Assembly (NCBI RefSeq): GCF_964340395.1
Contig: NC_135556.1
Span: 8,071,001 to 8,135,000 of the forward strand
DNA length: 64,000 nucleotides
Direction: 5' to 3'
DNA from: Glandiceps talaboti
Lineage: Eukaryota > Hemichordata > Enteropneusta > Spengelidae
A program made the position numbers and the translations under genes. Below are positions 48,167-64,000 of this stretch, one piece after another; the first letter of the stretch is position 1, and the number at the start of each line of letters is the position of its first letter. The notes beneath the pieces were generated by a model, which was given only the letters and a program-made list of their open reading frames with translations, did not search any database and was not told where the DNA came from.

Positions 48167-49930
48167 GACAGGCTGTATTTGATAATAATAAAGACAGTGT
48201 ACTGCAATACTGCACGAAATAAATCATCTGTTTAGTTTTCAGTAAATTATGACAGTGGTCAGTATGGAGGGCTGAGTTTTAAAATTAATTATCATTTAGT
48301 ACCAAGTATGGATGGATACAAAACTATTTATTACCGAGAACGGACCATCTCAGATTTAGAACTAGCCTAGTAACTAATCTGTGTGGTAGATATCCACAAA
48401 GTTTCCTTGGTGTTGGGGTTGGTGAGATGATCCATCAAAATCACCTAACGGTGAAGTTTAATTCCTTAAACTGTAATAATTAACAACCCTATAATGCCTG
48501 TTACTGAAATTCTGTTCTCCACCTACAATTTAGATATTTCGGAAACTCTGGGATTGTTCACTTCAGAGACATCCACGTATACAAATAATCTGACTACAGA
48601 GATACGTACGTCAATAAGCTGCTTATAAACGAGAAAATGTCGAACCTGACCCAGTAAATGTCAGTGAAATTTACGACTAGATGCCGCCATGATTTCGCTG
48701 GCTGGTACAGACCTCGCAGAAAGGTGATTGTGTGAATTGCCATAGGCGATGGCAAAAAACTTAATGGCCGATGTCAATTATCCCTCTGTTCATTCCTAAC
48801 AAAAGTGTATGTCTACACAACACCACATTTTATTACGTGCACTGTTACATTTATTTAGCTCGAATTCAGAGCGTATGAAATATGTGATACTGAATCAGGC
48901 CTTTGGAAAATGGCTAGCTAGTATACGTAGATCACGGTGTAGATGGCATGCGGCCATATCCAGTGACGAGGAGAGATACGAACCAAGACAAGTCGCTGGC
49001 CATATATATGAGGAGATAAAGCTTGAGGAAATTTTCTTTGATAAAAGGATTTTATGAGGGAGAATTATGCTGGTTGCAGATGACAACAAAACCAAATGAA
49101 AAGACGGTAACACAACCTCAGTGACCCGAAGCGTTTATGGGGGATGGATGGAGAGGGAGAAATGTCTGTCTCGAGATTTCATACAGTTTTCACGTGTACA
49201 CCATTTATCATAAGGTTATCTTAATATTTCGGTGTAACAGAATATCGATAACAGGTTGTAAACATTGGAGGAAGGTGACATTGGTCAGTTACTCTATGAG
49301 GGCGAGCTACGTCTGGTGAAAGGGCAATACACCTCGTTACTGCTTGCTTGATGTAGTACTGGTTAGGTAGAGTAGAGAAGCGACCGGATGGAGGGGGGGG
49401 GGGGAGGTACTTAATTTGTGTCATTCATTTTTTATCATTTGCGTTGTAGCATTAACTTTTTATGCAGTTGTATTATTACATTATTGGCATTGCCATGGCT
49501 TCATTAATCTCAGAAACAAACTCAAAAAATAAACAAACGTGAATAGCCATGGCTAGCATGAAAATGAGTCTGTTAAGTTCTATCATATGATTAGAATATT
49601 CATCCTCCCTAAGAATAGATTGTAACTGGAAACCAAATGGTTATTTTCACTGTTGATGGTAATAATTAAAGTACAATGATTGATTTAATACCAACATTTG
49701 ACATCAAAATATTGAAATTCGTCAGAATCACGATTTAGACCACTGTACCATCTCCTTGTCATATAGTACCCACTACTAAGACTAAATCATAAATGTCAAT
49801 TTTTGAACAGACGCCATATTGTACACCGTTGTTGAATCGGGATAATTAGCGGAGTAGTGTGATCATGGAAAACCGGCTGTTGGAATCCGGGCTTACTTGT
49901 TTGATACATATGTGGTCATATTCTAGAGGT
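48167..49930. other. Intergenic sequence, nothing recognised
   Basis: A short open frame at 48,809-49,057 lacks motifs and splice context. There is a G-run near 49,394-49,404. Confidence 0.4.
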
Positions 49931-53050
<3,120 letters not shown>

Positions 53051-53059
53051 GAGTGTTTG

Positions 53060-53198
53060 TGTGTATGTGTTTGTTTGTTTATTTATTTATCTATTTGTTT
53101 GTTTGTTTGTTTGTTTGTTTGTTGTGGTTATATTCATAACATAGATTGTACTCCAACGTAGTCGTCTTCGAAACATTCAGTATGTATTTTATTTTCCA

Positions 53199-53243
<45 letters not shown>

Positions 53244-53245
53244 CT
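53060..53245. repeat. (TTTG)n and (CAT)n microsatellites
   Basis: TTTG/TTTA units to about 53,123 and CAT units at 53,200-53,240. Confidence 0.93.
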
Positions 53246-54473
53246 GGTTGCACTTAAAATCGTCACGTGATACGAGACTGGAAATATATGGTTTATTTAG
53301 ACATCAACCTTACAAACTGGTAAATAATTTTATATATCTCATCATACTCAACTAAATATCTACCAGCTGATATATGCATATAAAGCTACATAGGCATATC
53401 GTTCACTTTAAGCAAGCACATGGCCAAGGAGCGGTCTCCCGTCGTCGCATCGACATGCATTCTTCCAGACAGGAATCTTGATACAGCTAAATTTAGACAG
53501 CTAGACATTGGTTCGCTTTCACCTCTGTGAACTCTCGGTAATTACGATAAGTAGCGACTGTATGAGATAAATACCAAACTATAAAGCCAGATATAGCAAC
53601 ACATCGTATGATCTCAAACACTTGTTTTTTTAAAAACCCTTTTTTCCCTTTCCAATCATGAAAGGTCACATCAAACAGTCTGAGAATGGTCTCACTATTA
53701 TCTGTAGTATTATAGGGGTATGATCAGTCAATGTCGTACGGCATGGCACCACTCTCCAGAAAGAAATTACTGTCTACGGTAAATGTTTCCGTTTTATTGT
53801 GGGTGGTATGATCTTGGTCGGCCGGTAACATTTCACACCTTCTCGAAGGTAAGAATGGAAAAGAAAATCAGTGCTTTCAAACTGTTTACCTCAATTTATA
53901 ACATTTCCTTGGGGTTGTGTATGATATTGTCTCTTCAGGTCTTTTGAAATTATTATCGAGAGGCCAGTTTTACAGCATTTCATTAGAATATGTATCTATA
54001 CACAGTTATTGTGCCATGTACATCCACCACACAATCATTACTTCGAGAGAAAATTAAATACTGATATACCGTAGTATTGATCATTAGTAACATGCCATTG
54101 TATTAATTCACGGATTTATTCATAGGACGGTCGGTATCACACCGTTACTGATTCACCACAACAACATTCCAGACTTGTTCGTTTAAGTGACAAAGACGAA
54201 GTGATATCAGCATACCAACATATCAATCTTCAGTTTTATTCATAGGATGGATTACTTAATTTCTATGTGTAATTAACTATGATCAACAAGCATTTATCCA
54301 TCCTTCTATGGTATGGCTTACTATCCATTCGTTTGGGAATACATCAAAAGACATTTGAACTTGAAGTTGATACATCGATATGGCACTATAGTTAGATTCA
54401 GCAGTAATAGTGAAGTGAAAATTCCGAAAGTTGCCTATGTATTACGTCATTATAATAATGACTTATGTACGTG

Positions 54474-55310
54474 ACACACACACACACACACACACACAGA
54501 GACAGACACACTGACAGAGACACACACACACAGACAGACACAGACATACACACACAGAGAGACACATACACACTGACAGAGACACACACAGACACACATA
54601 CATACACAGACACACATGCACGCACGCACGCACACACACACATACATACATACATACATACATACATACGTACGTACGTACGTACATACATACATACATA
54701 CATACATACATACATACATACATACATACATACATACACACATACATACATACATACACACACATACACACATACATACATACATACATACATACATACA
54801 CACATACATACATACATACACACACATACACACATACATACATACATACATACATACATACATACATACATACACACATTCACATACATACATTCATACA
54901 TACATACATACATACATACATACATACATACACACATTCACATACATACATACATACATACATACATACATACATACATACATACATACATACATACATA
55001 CATACATACACACATTCACATACATACATACATACATACATACATACATACATACATACATACATACACACATTCACATACATACATACATACATACATA
55101 CATACATACATACATACATACATACATACATACATACATACATACATACATACATACACACATTCACATACATACATACATACATACATACATACATACA
55201 TACATACATACATACATACATACATACATACATACATACATACATACATACATACATACATACACACATTCACATACATACATACATACATACATACATA
55301 CATACATACT
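54474..55310. repeat. Very long (CATA)n array with higher-order interruptions
   Basis: An AC/CAGACA-rich head is followed by about 650 bp of CATA units. The interruption CACACATTCACA recurs at 54,873, 54,931, 55,009, 55,067, 55,157 and 55,263. The 296- and 255-codon frames across it (Thr/His/Ile/Tyr only) are repeat artefacts. Confidence 0.97.
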
Positions 55311-55821
55311 ACCAATAAAAACTGTCAAAGGAAGACAAAACAATTCTTTCTCTAAAAAAAACTTACGACATTTCATTATGTAAGTACATTTTTGTCACAG
55401 TGTTTCAGTTTCTTCGCTTCACTGTGTTCTCAGTTTGTAACATCTCAACCTTTAGTACTCGTTTGAGTGTATCGCTTCAACCATAGACAGTGGGGTGGGG
55501 TGGACTGTCTGTGGTTCAACCTTGCCAGGACAACATATACAAATATTGTCTGAATTCATTCATACGTTAAAATCAATATATCGATCATTCTAGTGACGGA
55601 CTTTTATGTCTGACCAGCTAACTTCAATCTTCATTCTTGTCTTTATGATTCATTTATCAAGACATAACATAATAAGATAAGATTCCAGCATGTATATACG
55701 AGGTCATTTCCAGAGATTCCTTGGGAACGAACGACTTTGTTGATATACTATTCCAAGGAAAACATTACTTCATCGATCGCCCTCAGTTGACGGAGTAGAT
55801 GTAACATTGAAAGTAAAGCTA

Positions 55822-55852
<31 letters not shown>

Positions 55853-58800
55853 TGTATGTATGTATGTATGTATGTATGTATGTATGTATGTGTGTGTGCC
55901 TGCCTGTCTGCCTGCCTGCCTGCATGTCTTAGGGTACCCACATTCATTAGTGAGCTGTGTATATACATGTAATTCTCATCAGTCATGTGACCAAAACGGA
56001 AACAAATAAGTGAGATTTATTTATACAAAAAAATTATGTATTGACGAGATCTACTGTAAAATGGTGGCCACAAAAAGTACAAAACGTTTGAATGGACAAA
56101 ACGTTTGAATGGACATCCCTTTATAGTGAGCGGCATGGCAAGACAAAACCCCGGTTAGACAACGAATTGACACATATTCAAAGGAGACGGGATGTAGAAT
56201 TGAATAGCGTGAGAGAATGGAAATGTACAGTTGTATTATCAAAGGTGTATTAGCCAAGTATGAAACAATTGAGAGATTTACGCTATGACCCAACTTTGTT
56301 CCGCCTTCGATAATGAGAACTTTCACCAATTACGTCATACATGTAAATATAGCATCCGAGGGCATCGACCCTTATAATGTGTCATAACTTCACATACCTG
56401 AAATAAACAAAAGAGGTTGTTACCCCCACCTAGTAGAAAAGTACCGTGGGGTCTTCTATAATTCAAATTGAGTCTTGTGATTACCCTCCACCCAACTGGT
56501 TATCTCATTATTGACATACACAGCTTGTGCAAGTGTTTGTTTGTTTACATCCTCATTCACACTCAAACCGGGTCACGTTAACGTTGATCAGTTGTCAGGG
56601 GCAACGTGGAATTATCATATTATTGCAATGTTTACAATATATACCTACTTTTGAGAAATTTTGTATATTTCTTCTCTTCAAAGAAGAGTGATGTAAATGC
56701 GAATAAAGAAATGGAAAATGTGGCCTAAAATTTGTGATTTAATTTACTTTCATTTTTTCCGTTATTAATACATAGAAAGTACTCAATAAATAAGTAAATA
56801 AATAAATGAAATAAGTATAAACTGTTAGATTATATGTTTGCGTGATATTTTTAGACGAGCACAGATTTTGGGAAACAAAACATAATTTTCTGTAAAAATC
56901 AATCAAATCTGACCGCAATACGTCGTGAGAATAATAATTCCTTCAGTGTGACATTACATAGTCAATATAGATGACAATAGACACTGTGTATTTCCAATGT
57001 AGATACTTCACATCCAAAGTCAAATAGTATTTTACATCTACGTCAAAACCCCTTTGCTGTATTTGCACTAGGACGTTTACGGATGACTTAAAACACAAAA
57101 GCTTCAGTTGAACACACACAAAGCAGTATATTTTCGTTAGATAGTGCATTACTGAGTACATCTTGCCTTTTCACTAATACTGAAATAATTGCTTGTAAAA
57201 ATATCAGGTCATTTCCCACCCTTGTATATACATTGTTTGATTGTTGCTATGTTTGTCTTGAATGGTAAATATGACTAAAAAACATTGATATGAAGTGACA
57301 ATCAAAAAGTAACGTTAGAGGATGACGTCACCAAAAAAAAATCGAGTGTGAAACGGTTCGTCTGTTGCGTAATCACATTCCTGGAATGACGCATCAAAGT
57401 CACGAGGTTTTTTTTTGCTAAAAATAGTACTTCCGATTGTAACCACAACACTAGAAATAATTCAATTTGTATTCAAGCGTGTATTATCATCCAATTAGTG
57501 TGAAGATTACCATCATTTTGTTAAATTGTTTTAAAATGTGTCTGTGTCATTGAACCCGTCACTACGGTGTGATGATGAGTACACCCTAACTATCCAATAA
57601 GTGTATAATCATCGGGGGATAATCATGTATTTCGACGTGTCTGTTTTGTTATTTTAATGTTATATTTTCTTCGTTTCAATGCTTGGTTCAACCACTCAAA
57701 TCGGTCACCCCGTTGAATTCAGTGACAGACCGGCATTGATGGATAAGCTGTGAAAAAAAGGAGTTGTCCTCCCTCCGCCTGAATGGGGGAAATATGAACA
57801 ATTCACACTTATATTCTGCATAATAAAACGCTTGATTGAATATCGAAGTAGATTTTCATACAAAAACTCAACATATATTTTGGAAAAAATGCATGTGACA
57901 ATTTGAATATGTTTACAGTAACTTGGCAAGATGCCAAATTTCTAGTTTTGCGTAGTATTAATTTTGAATACTTGTATCACTAAGTTAGCTATTGGGAACT
58001 TTACATGTCAAAAAAACCTCTTTAATAGCCACAAGTATCTTTTGTTGAGGTAATACTTGCAGGTATGTTTAAGTAGGGCTTCGAATTCCTCGAGGGTTAT
58101 TCCATTCATCGTTTCATACCGTTCCCAGCCTCGCCCCTCCTCTGTCAGCAACGTGGCAGTCACTGAGAAAACAACCTACCTTCTGCGCAAGTACATGTAC
58201 ATATACCACTCATGCGCACTCGCGGTATAGCCGAATCCTTTCACATGTTTTAATATTTACGCTAGTATTAGTGATGAGGACGTGTGTGAAATGAAATGAA
58301 TGAATGAATTAATCAATGAAATAGTGAAATAATGATAGGTAATAGAAATGTAATCGAATTATGGTCACGATAATGAGGGAAATACACAAATAACTTGAAA
58401 ACCAGGAGATACGCACATACAGGTACGAAACAGTTGGTTTTATTTAGCAAGAAAACGAGTCGTGATTTTATGGTTGCGCCGAAACTACTTGAATACATCT
58501 ATGTCATTTGCGTCACTTCAAATCTCAACGGAAGTTAGGTCAGCGGCCTTTTATGAATATTAGAGCCATCTCTACGTAATGCTATGTTTTGACAAAACAA
58601 GTTGTCTACTAATTGCACTTTGCGTTGGTGTCATAAGCAGATGTGACGGAGATAAAGTTGAAATTCCTGTCTCGAATTATTTCTGATAATTATCTATATT
58701 AAAAAAATAGTTTACATCTAATTAAGTATAAATGTTCTTCAAAGATGGAATCGAACACCAATTTGAATTCATAGATAGTCATCTTGTTAAAATCTGAAAT

Positions 58801-59400
58801 ATCAAATTTGATGAGTTTTTATTTATAGTTTTCCTTTCAAGTATTGCTGATATTAAAGAAATCATATACATTATGATTCAACATTATACACATAGTTAAG
58901 GCTAGGCCTAATCGATCTGTTTGACATTTTTCAAATTTTCTGATATTGACTAACAATTCTTTATTAGGCCTAATAAAAGAATTGTTAGTTCCGATTACGC
59001 TCAATTTTAGAATAGGTGGGTAGTTTATTTTTGTTTTGTTACATTTTTTTTCAGACATGAGTGTCTAGCTCAGGTAGTCATGTTTTCCGTTGTTTTACAT
59101 ATGATCTCTGTGTTATTGGTTTCTTCTCATCAGATGTACAGCTATGACAGATTGGAAGAACAGTTTTATATTGTCTTTTTAAGTTGATGTCAGTGTCCGC
59201 ATTTACTATTTCTAGCGAGACAATTTTCGCGATTTTATTTTTTTTTCTCGAACATGTACGTGAAAAACTAGATGGAGTTGGGTAACCGGAACCAAACAAT
59301 TTTTAGGACTAAATGCAGTGTTTTTTTTTTAGATTGGTGTGTGTGTTTCTTTAAAAAAATTATACCGAATAATTTGATTTGAAAAATTGGATACATTTCT
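55311..59400. other. Intergenic sequence with a microsatellite and a palindrome
   Basis: (TGTA)n at 55,824-55,890 with GCCT tail. An 18-bp duplication (ACAAAACGTTTGAATGG) at about 56,080-56,113. A near-perfect 41-bp palindrome at 58,949-58,989. An NFI palindrome at 57,923-57,937. No exon was recognised. Confidence 0.5.
57923..57937. promoter_or_regulatory. Perfect NFI consensus palindrome
   Basis: TTGGCAAGATGCCAA fits YTGGCANNNTGCCAR. It is intergenic, about 3.3 kb upstream of the second paralogue. Confidence 0.5.
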
Positions 59401-59408
59401 TTGTACCA

Positions 59409-59519
59409 TGTATGTATGTATGTATGTATGTATGTATGTATGTATGTATGTATGTATGTATGTATGTATGTATGTATGTATGTATGTAGGTAGATAGGTA
59501 GGTATGTATGTATGTTTAT
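59409..59519. repeat. (TGTA)n microsatellite with GGTA units
   Basis: About 20 TGTA units, then GTAG/GATA variants. Confidence 0.96.
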
Positions 59520-60135
59520 TATCACGTATACCATTGTCTGTCCTTGGTTACCCCGCCTCTGTAATTTGAGCGTGAAAAATTAAAAAAACTTTCGTTTTTC
59601 ATATTACATGTACATGTATGATTTTCATTGCTGGAGGCGTATATACGATACGTGATTCTTGCTGTTATCCCTCAACTTCTATCGATCAAAAAGGACAATA
59701 AAAATGTTGCTATGCTGCACAACAATTTAAATAATGTTGATGAATGCATGAAATGTACCTCCAGATAATTAAACGAAGTATTGGCATGTTGCATGTTAAT
59801 GAACTTGACGATGGGACTGTGTTTGTTTTATTCGCATCTGGTTATCTGTTCACTCTCTGTTTCCCGCGTTCTTTGATCTGTATACGTAGGCGATCACCTA
59901 TGTCCCGCTGAGAAAATAACTTGGCGTATGAAACGGTCTGGAATATAAATTTGTAAAACAAAAAGATTTTATTTGTTAAAAATCGACGTGAGAATTGTAA
60001 GTTCTCAAATGTAAGATACATCCACATCCTCTACTCGTAGTCTGGGGTTTGCCATCGTTAGCAGTACATGAACTGTAGGTCTAGTCTACACAGCAATAGT
60101 CAAGTGATAGTCCACAGTCTAACCATCTCTTTACA

Positions 60136-60589
60136 TCACCAGAAAACTGAATCGAGCTTTGAATAACTAAACCAGAAAAAAATGTCGACTGTCTTCTCTT
60201 AGACTATTTTATATTACAAACAAATGTATAGCTTATGAGGGATGTGTGTGTGTGTGTGGGGGGGGGGGTCAAATGAGCATTTCGGTCTCTTGACAACGGA
60301 TGATATTATACCCATCACACACACATCTATATATATATGCTATGTATGTGTATGTATGTGTGTGTATCGTAATTAACAATGAGTGCAAGTCAACTGTCCT
60401 AACATGATATATAATTATTCTAAATATTGTACAAAAATACACTTTAGTATAGTAATATGTATTTGATACAAATACACCAAATACATACAGTTCAAAAATA
60501 CACACAGTACACTAATGATAGTAATGACATTTTACAAAATAACAAAAAAATAGTAGTTTGTTAATAAATATAAATTATATTTAACATAT

Positions 60590-60686
<97 letters not shown>

Positions 60687-60717
60687 CAGAAAACTGAATC
60701 GAGCATTGAATAGCTAA
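60136..60717. repeat. Pair of 35-bp direct repeats 547 bp apart
   Basis: ATCACCAGAAAACTGAATCG followed by AGC-TTGAATA-CTAA occurs at 60,136-60,170 and at 60,683-60,717 with two or three differences. The second copy is embedded between TA microsatellites. Confidence 0.85.
60591..60683. repeat. (AC)n-(AT)n compound microsatellite
   Basis: About 26 AC units, then about 20 TA units. Confidence 0.97.
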
Positions 60718-60747
60718 TATAAATATATATATATAAATATATATATA

Positions 60748-60946
<199 letters not shown>

Positions 60947-61033
60947 TCATTCTACTCGTCTAAGCCCGACCAGTCTTGACCGGCTGTATGATAATGCTAA
61001 CGAGTGTTTCGTGCACCCTTAGTTCTGCCTGAA

Positions 61034-61227
61034 TGAATAGCCATCAGCCAATGAATATCAACTAAGCGTTGCTCATTTAGATTGCAAATTGGGTGGATGT
61101 CGATTTGGCGGGTTTTCAACAAACACGCACTGTGTGTGTATATTGTGTATATCTGTATACAGTATAGTGTGTAGTCGCTGCCGGAAGACTCGAGAGCTTC
61201 CCTATCTGTGCCCGTTCCCTGACAACC
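61034..61227 (+). promoter_or_regulatory. Probable promoter/5' UTR of the second SLC6 paralogue
   Basis: A CCAAT box (AGCCAATGA) lies with CCAAT at 61,048-61,052, about 176 bp before the ATG. A TA-rich TATATCTGTATACAG stretch sits near 61,145-61,162. The CCAAT distance is similar to that of the paralogue's promoter. Confidence 0.35.
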
Positions 61228-61293
61228 ATGACGAAATCGATTGAATTCGGTGATCCACAGACAGTCGACATAAAAAAGACAGGAGAACATGAT
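61228..61293 (+). CDS. First coding exon of a second GlyT-like SLC6 paralogue (gene continues past the window)
   Basis: Seen: an ATG in a good context (ACAACCATGA) opens MTKSIEFGDPQTVDIKK plus five residues and stops at a GTGAGT donor in phase 0. Exon 1 of the complete SLC6 gene at 25,796-25,861 has the same 22-codon length, the same donor phase, 11 identical residues, and a similar TGACAAC just before ATG. Inference: this is exon 1 of a paralogous transporter on the opposite strand, with its TM1 exon beyond 64,000. I found no WRFP-type exon between 61,294 and 64,000, which is compatible with a long first intron (the paralogue's is 6.75 kb). A stand-alone duplicated first exon without a gene behind it cannot be excluded. 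Confidence 0.8.
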
Positions 61294-64000
61294 GTGAGTA
61301 CCCGTTATTTGTCTCTCCTACGATCCATGTGTCCGTACTGTCGTATACAGAGAGGTCCCTCCGCGGAATGTTGCTGTGGTGTGGCACCGGCCGGCAACGC
61401 GTACTTGACCCCTTTCACTGATTCTCCGCTGTTGAGAAAGCGATTGTCATGTAGTCTGTATTTTTCGTGTTTTGATGACTGAAAATATATTTAACTTGAA
61501 AGAAATGGACGCGGAAGAAACGTTTCGACATGTTACGATGCACATGGTGAATGTACAGCGACAGTTAAAATAGAAATAATGGCCGTACTACTATTACTAA
61601 TTCAATACTATACACATGCCACATTGTGTTCCCGGTCCCACATAAAGCAGAACCACAACACTGTCACCATGCACCGGGCCGGGCGTTTGAAACCCTTACT
61701 ATATCCGATTTTATGTGGAATTCAAAATAAACAATTAAATCTAATCATAACAAGAAGTGTTCAAATGTTATGTTGTTAACAATATCACGCAAATCATAGA
61801 TTTCCTAGGCTTCGTATGTTTGTCCATGTGTCGTTCGGAATCGCTTTCCATACTGCTACTTCATTATGCATGTAAACACTAGCGCTCCACGTGTTCTCCT
61901 CATGATGTGAGGCGTCCTCGGTTTTTTATCATTTGTATACATGGTATAACGTTTCTTCAAGGAGAAGACAGTGGGAATTCGTGGCCTCGGAATCATGGCA
62001 TTGCTCGGATAACGAACGTGCATTTCATGCATTTACCAGCGGAGGTCGACGGGTCAGAGGTCGTACAAGTTATGTTCTCAATTTCTAAAGAAGAGACACC
62101 AGCGAAGAAATGTATATACGCATTGCAAATGTCTCCCGGTCTCATCTGACCACTTCACTCAGTTTATCTCGACTTCGAAGATCTTGGTACTTATTTTATG
62201 CTAAATAATTGCACCTCAGCAAACCATTCGATATTCAGGGAAATAAAGAGCGTTCTGTATCACTTACTATAAGAATAAACATATTGATGTTATTGTAAAT
62301 TTAACAATGTCTTCCAAAATCATAATTCCTATATTAGACTTATAAATATAACCGACACTGTCAAACGTATTTCTAACATGTCTATAATCGTAGTATAGCA
62401 TCAAGCAACTATATATGTACTGCTGTATTACATACCATCCAAACATGATCAATTCTTAATTCTTAGCAATGTTATTTAGACCTTGTAAACCAGACATATG
62501 GAACTTGCACTTGAAGGTTATTAGAGGATGGCTGGCAAGAATTCGTCGGGATAACATTGAACCAACGAATTAAAGAGTTTATAATAAAAATCATGAATTT
62601 AATTGAAATATTTCTGATGAGTTTAAACTGAGTTCACGTCTTCAAAAATTCCAATCCAAATATCTATTTCTGGTCCCAAGACTAGGCAATGAATGGCAAT
62701 TTAATATCAGACTATTTGATACGTGGGTACATTTTGAAATTTGAAACCCCACGCACGTGTTTAATGACAGATGCAAGCAATGTAACCGTCTGAATTACAG
62801 GTATAAACATTCTACGTACACGTTATAACGGAAAGGGTTAATTTGGGTTTTGTAAGTTCATCTGAATACAGCGGATATTTGTGTTTTATAAATGCAGAAT
62901 GGTATACATCTAGCGGGTCACTGTTATTAATCAGTCATTGTTCAGTGTATGAGTAGTTCATTATTATGTAAATCCACATTCCCACGTTCAGTCCTCATTC
63001 ATTATGAGGGCTGTTGTCGATTTCATAATCAAGGGCGAGCTATCTCATTTCACAACAACGACATTTTAAATACTTGTCAATTGCACAATTTCAGCAAATT
63101 GGGGAACCACCGCGTAGAGACAATTTAAATAAAAAAATATTGGTTGTTTTGTTTTCTGTTCAACACTTAAATTTAGGTGTTAGCGGTTTGTACGGGTACT
63201 TAGACTCAATAACTAACACCGCAACGGTCTAGTGAAGGCTTCGTTAATATCGGTGCAAATGAGACAAGAAATGTACAGTTGGAGACAGTTTTAATCGAAT
63301 ACAGTATGCTATCTACCCACACATCTTGTTTTCCATATTGCTCGTAGTAATCTCAACCACTCAGTAAACGCATGTGTCCATCTTAAGATCCTGTTCCAGA
63401 TATACATTGGATGTACTCAACTTTATCAATTTCAGGGTTTCGTGCTCCAGTACACCCCTATGTTCATAAACATGGAATGTGCCAATGTTCAAGCTTGTTA
63501 TAATAATATACGTCGTGCATTTATTTAGTATGAACCAGCTGTCAGTAAAAACTCACTAAGTTGGCATTATGCCAACAAGCCATTTTTACTACAACAAAAT
63601 TATAATTTATTTCGCGTAAATTTGAGGATTTCTTTAAATATGTCATTGATATGTTAAGTTTGTAAATATCATGGGTTTACGAATAAGTAGAACACATCCG
63701 GGTTGTGAGTGCAATGTATAGCAATAAATCAAGTGTCACATAATTTGCCAAACAGATAATTATACATACCTTACATACTTTGTACCATGTACAGTACTAG
63801 AACTTGAATCGTTGCAACGTGTATAACATTGATTGAAATTTCAAATTTCTAAGAAGTATTTGAGTTTTATTTTTGATAAAAAGTATTTTTTTTTTTTTTT
63901 TGAATTTCAAAATATGTTTTCGTTTCGTGTTTAAAAAACGATATCACTGCTCCATATGGCAATCATAATAAAACTATCTATACACCACGTATACGTGCAT
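61294..64000 (+). other. Probable intron 1 of the second SLC6 paralogue (open at window end)
   Basis: It starts with GTGAGT. No SLC6 TM1 exon was recognised. It contains an NFI palindrome at 63,561-63,575 and a T-run at about 63,886-63,901. If the exon at 61,228 is real, this interval is intronic. Confidence 0.5.
63561..63575. promoter_or_regulatory. Perfect NFI consensus palindrome
   Basis: TTGGCATTATGCCAA fits YTGGCANNNTGCCAR. It is about 2.3 kb downstream of the second paralogue's exon 1, probably intronic. Confidence 0.5.

Noticed and set aside
48809-49057. 82-codon plus-strand frame with a charged tail
   Set aside because: It overlaps an opposite-strand frame, has no motif and no splice context.
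54873-55274. Regularly recurring CACACATTCACA with spacers, superficially CRISPR-like
   Set aside because: The spacers are themselves CATA repeats, and the genome is eukaryotic with introns.
54465-55383. Long open frames (296 and 255 codons) composed of His, Thr, Tyr, Ile
   Set aside because: Pure translation of a (CATA)n array. A 4-bp unit without a stop in any frame stays open for any length.

Overview
This is a window from an animal nuclear genome. The evidence is split genes with consensus GT/AG introns, low gene density, AT-rich sequence, many long microsatellites and degraded transposable elements. The one complete gene is a metazoan-type SLC6 transporter. The organism is probably an invertebrate, and the repeat style and glycine-transporter-like gene would fit several marine groups (cephalochordate, hemichordate, echinoderm, lophotrochozoan). 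The species cannot be fixed from sequence alone.

Layout. Positions 1-11.8 kb are intergenic: a minus-strand LINE remnant (about 1.87-3.24 kb), microsatellites, terminal-inverted-repeat elements, a diverged repeat block (7.65-8.8 kb) and a 51-bp tandem repeat (11.19-11.34 kb). From 25,861 down to 11,820, on the minus strand, lies a complete 14-exon gene. I spliced it by hand into a 639-residue Na+/Cl- dependent SLC6 transporter of the glycine transporter (GlyT) type. Every junction has GT/AG, phases agree, and the exons sum to 1920 bp. From 26 to 61 kb there is a gene-poor stretch with dispersed repeat families, a second LINE remnant, a hairpin element at 34.0-34.26 kb and several large microsatellite fields (30.1-31.5, 35.0-35.6, 42.8-43.1, 47.8-48.2, 49.9-50.1, 54.5-55.3 and 60.6-60.9 kb). 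At 61,228-61,293, on the plus strand, is a first coding exon paralogous to exon 1 of the complete gene; the rest of that second gene runs past the window end.

The two transporter genes are therefore diverging paralogues about 35 kb apart. Their first exons have the same 22-codon length and the same phase-0 donor, and each has a CCAAT box about 150-180 bp upstream of its ATG. The complete transporter keeps the chloride ligands and the Na1 site. It departs from its family at two pocket positions: the TM6 aromatic is Asn and the TM8 Na2-region Asp is Gly. This suggests a substrate or ion coupling different from true glycine transporters. A separate non-coding signal is four perfect nuclear factor I palindromes across the window, two of them in introns of the transporter gene.
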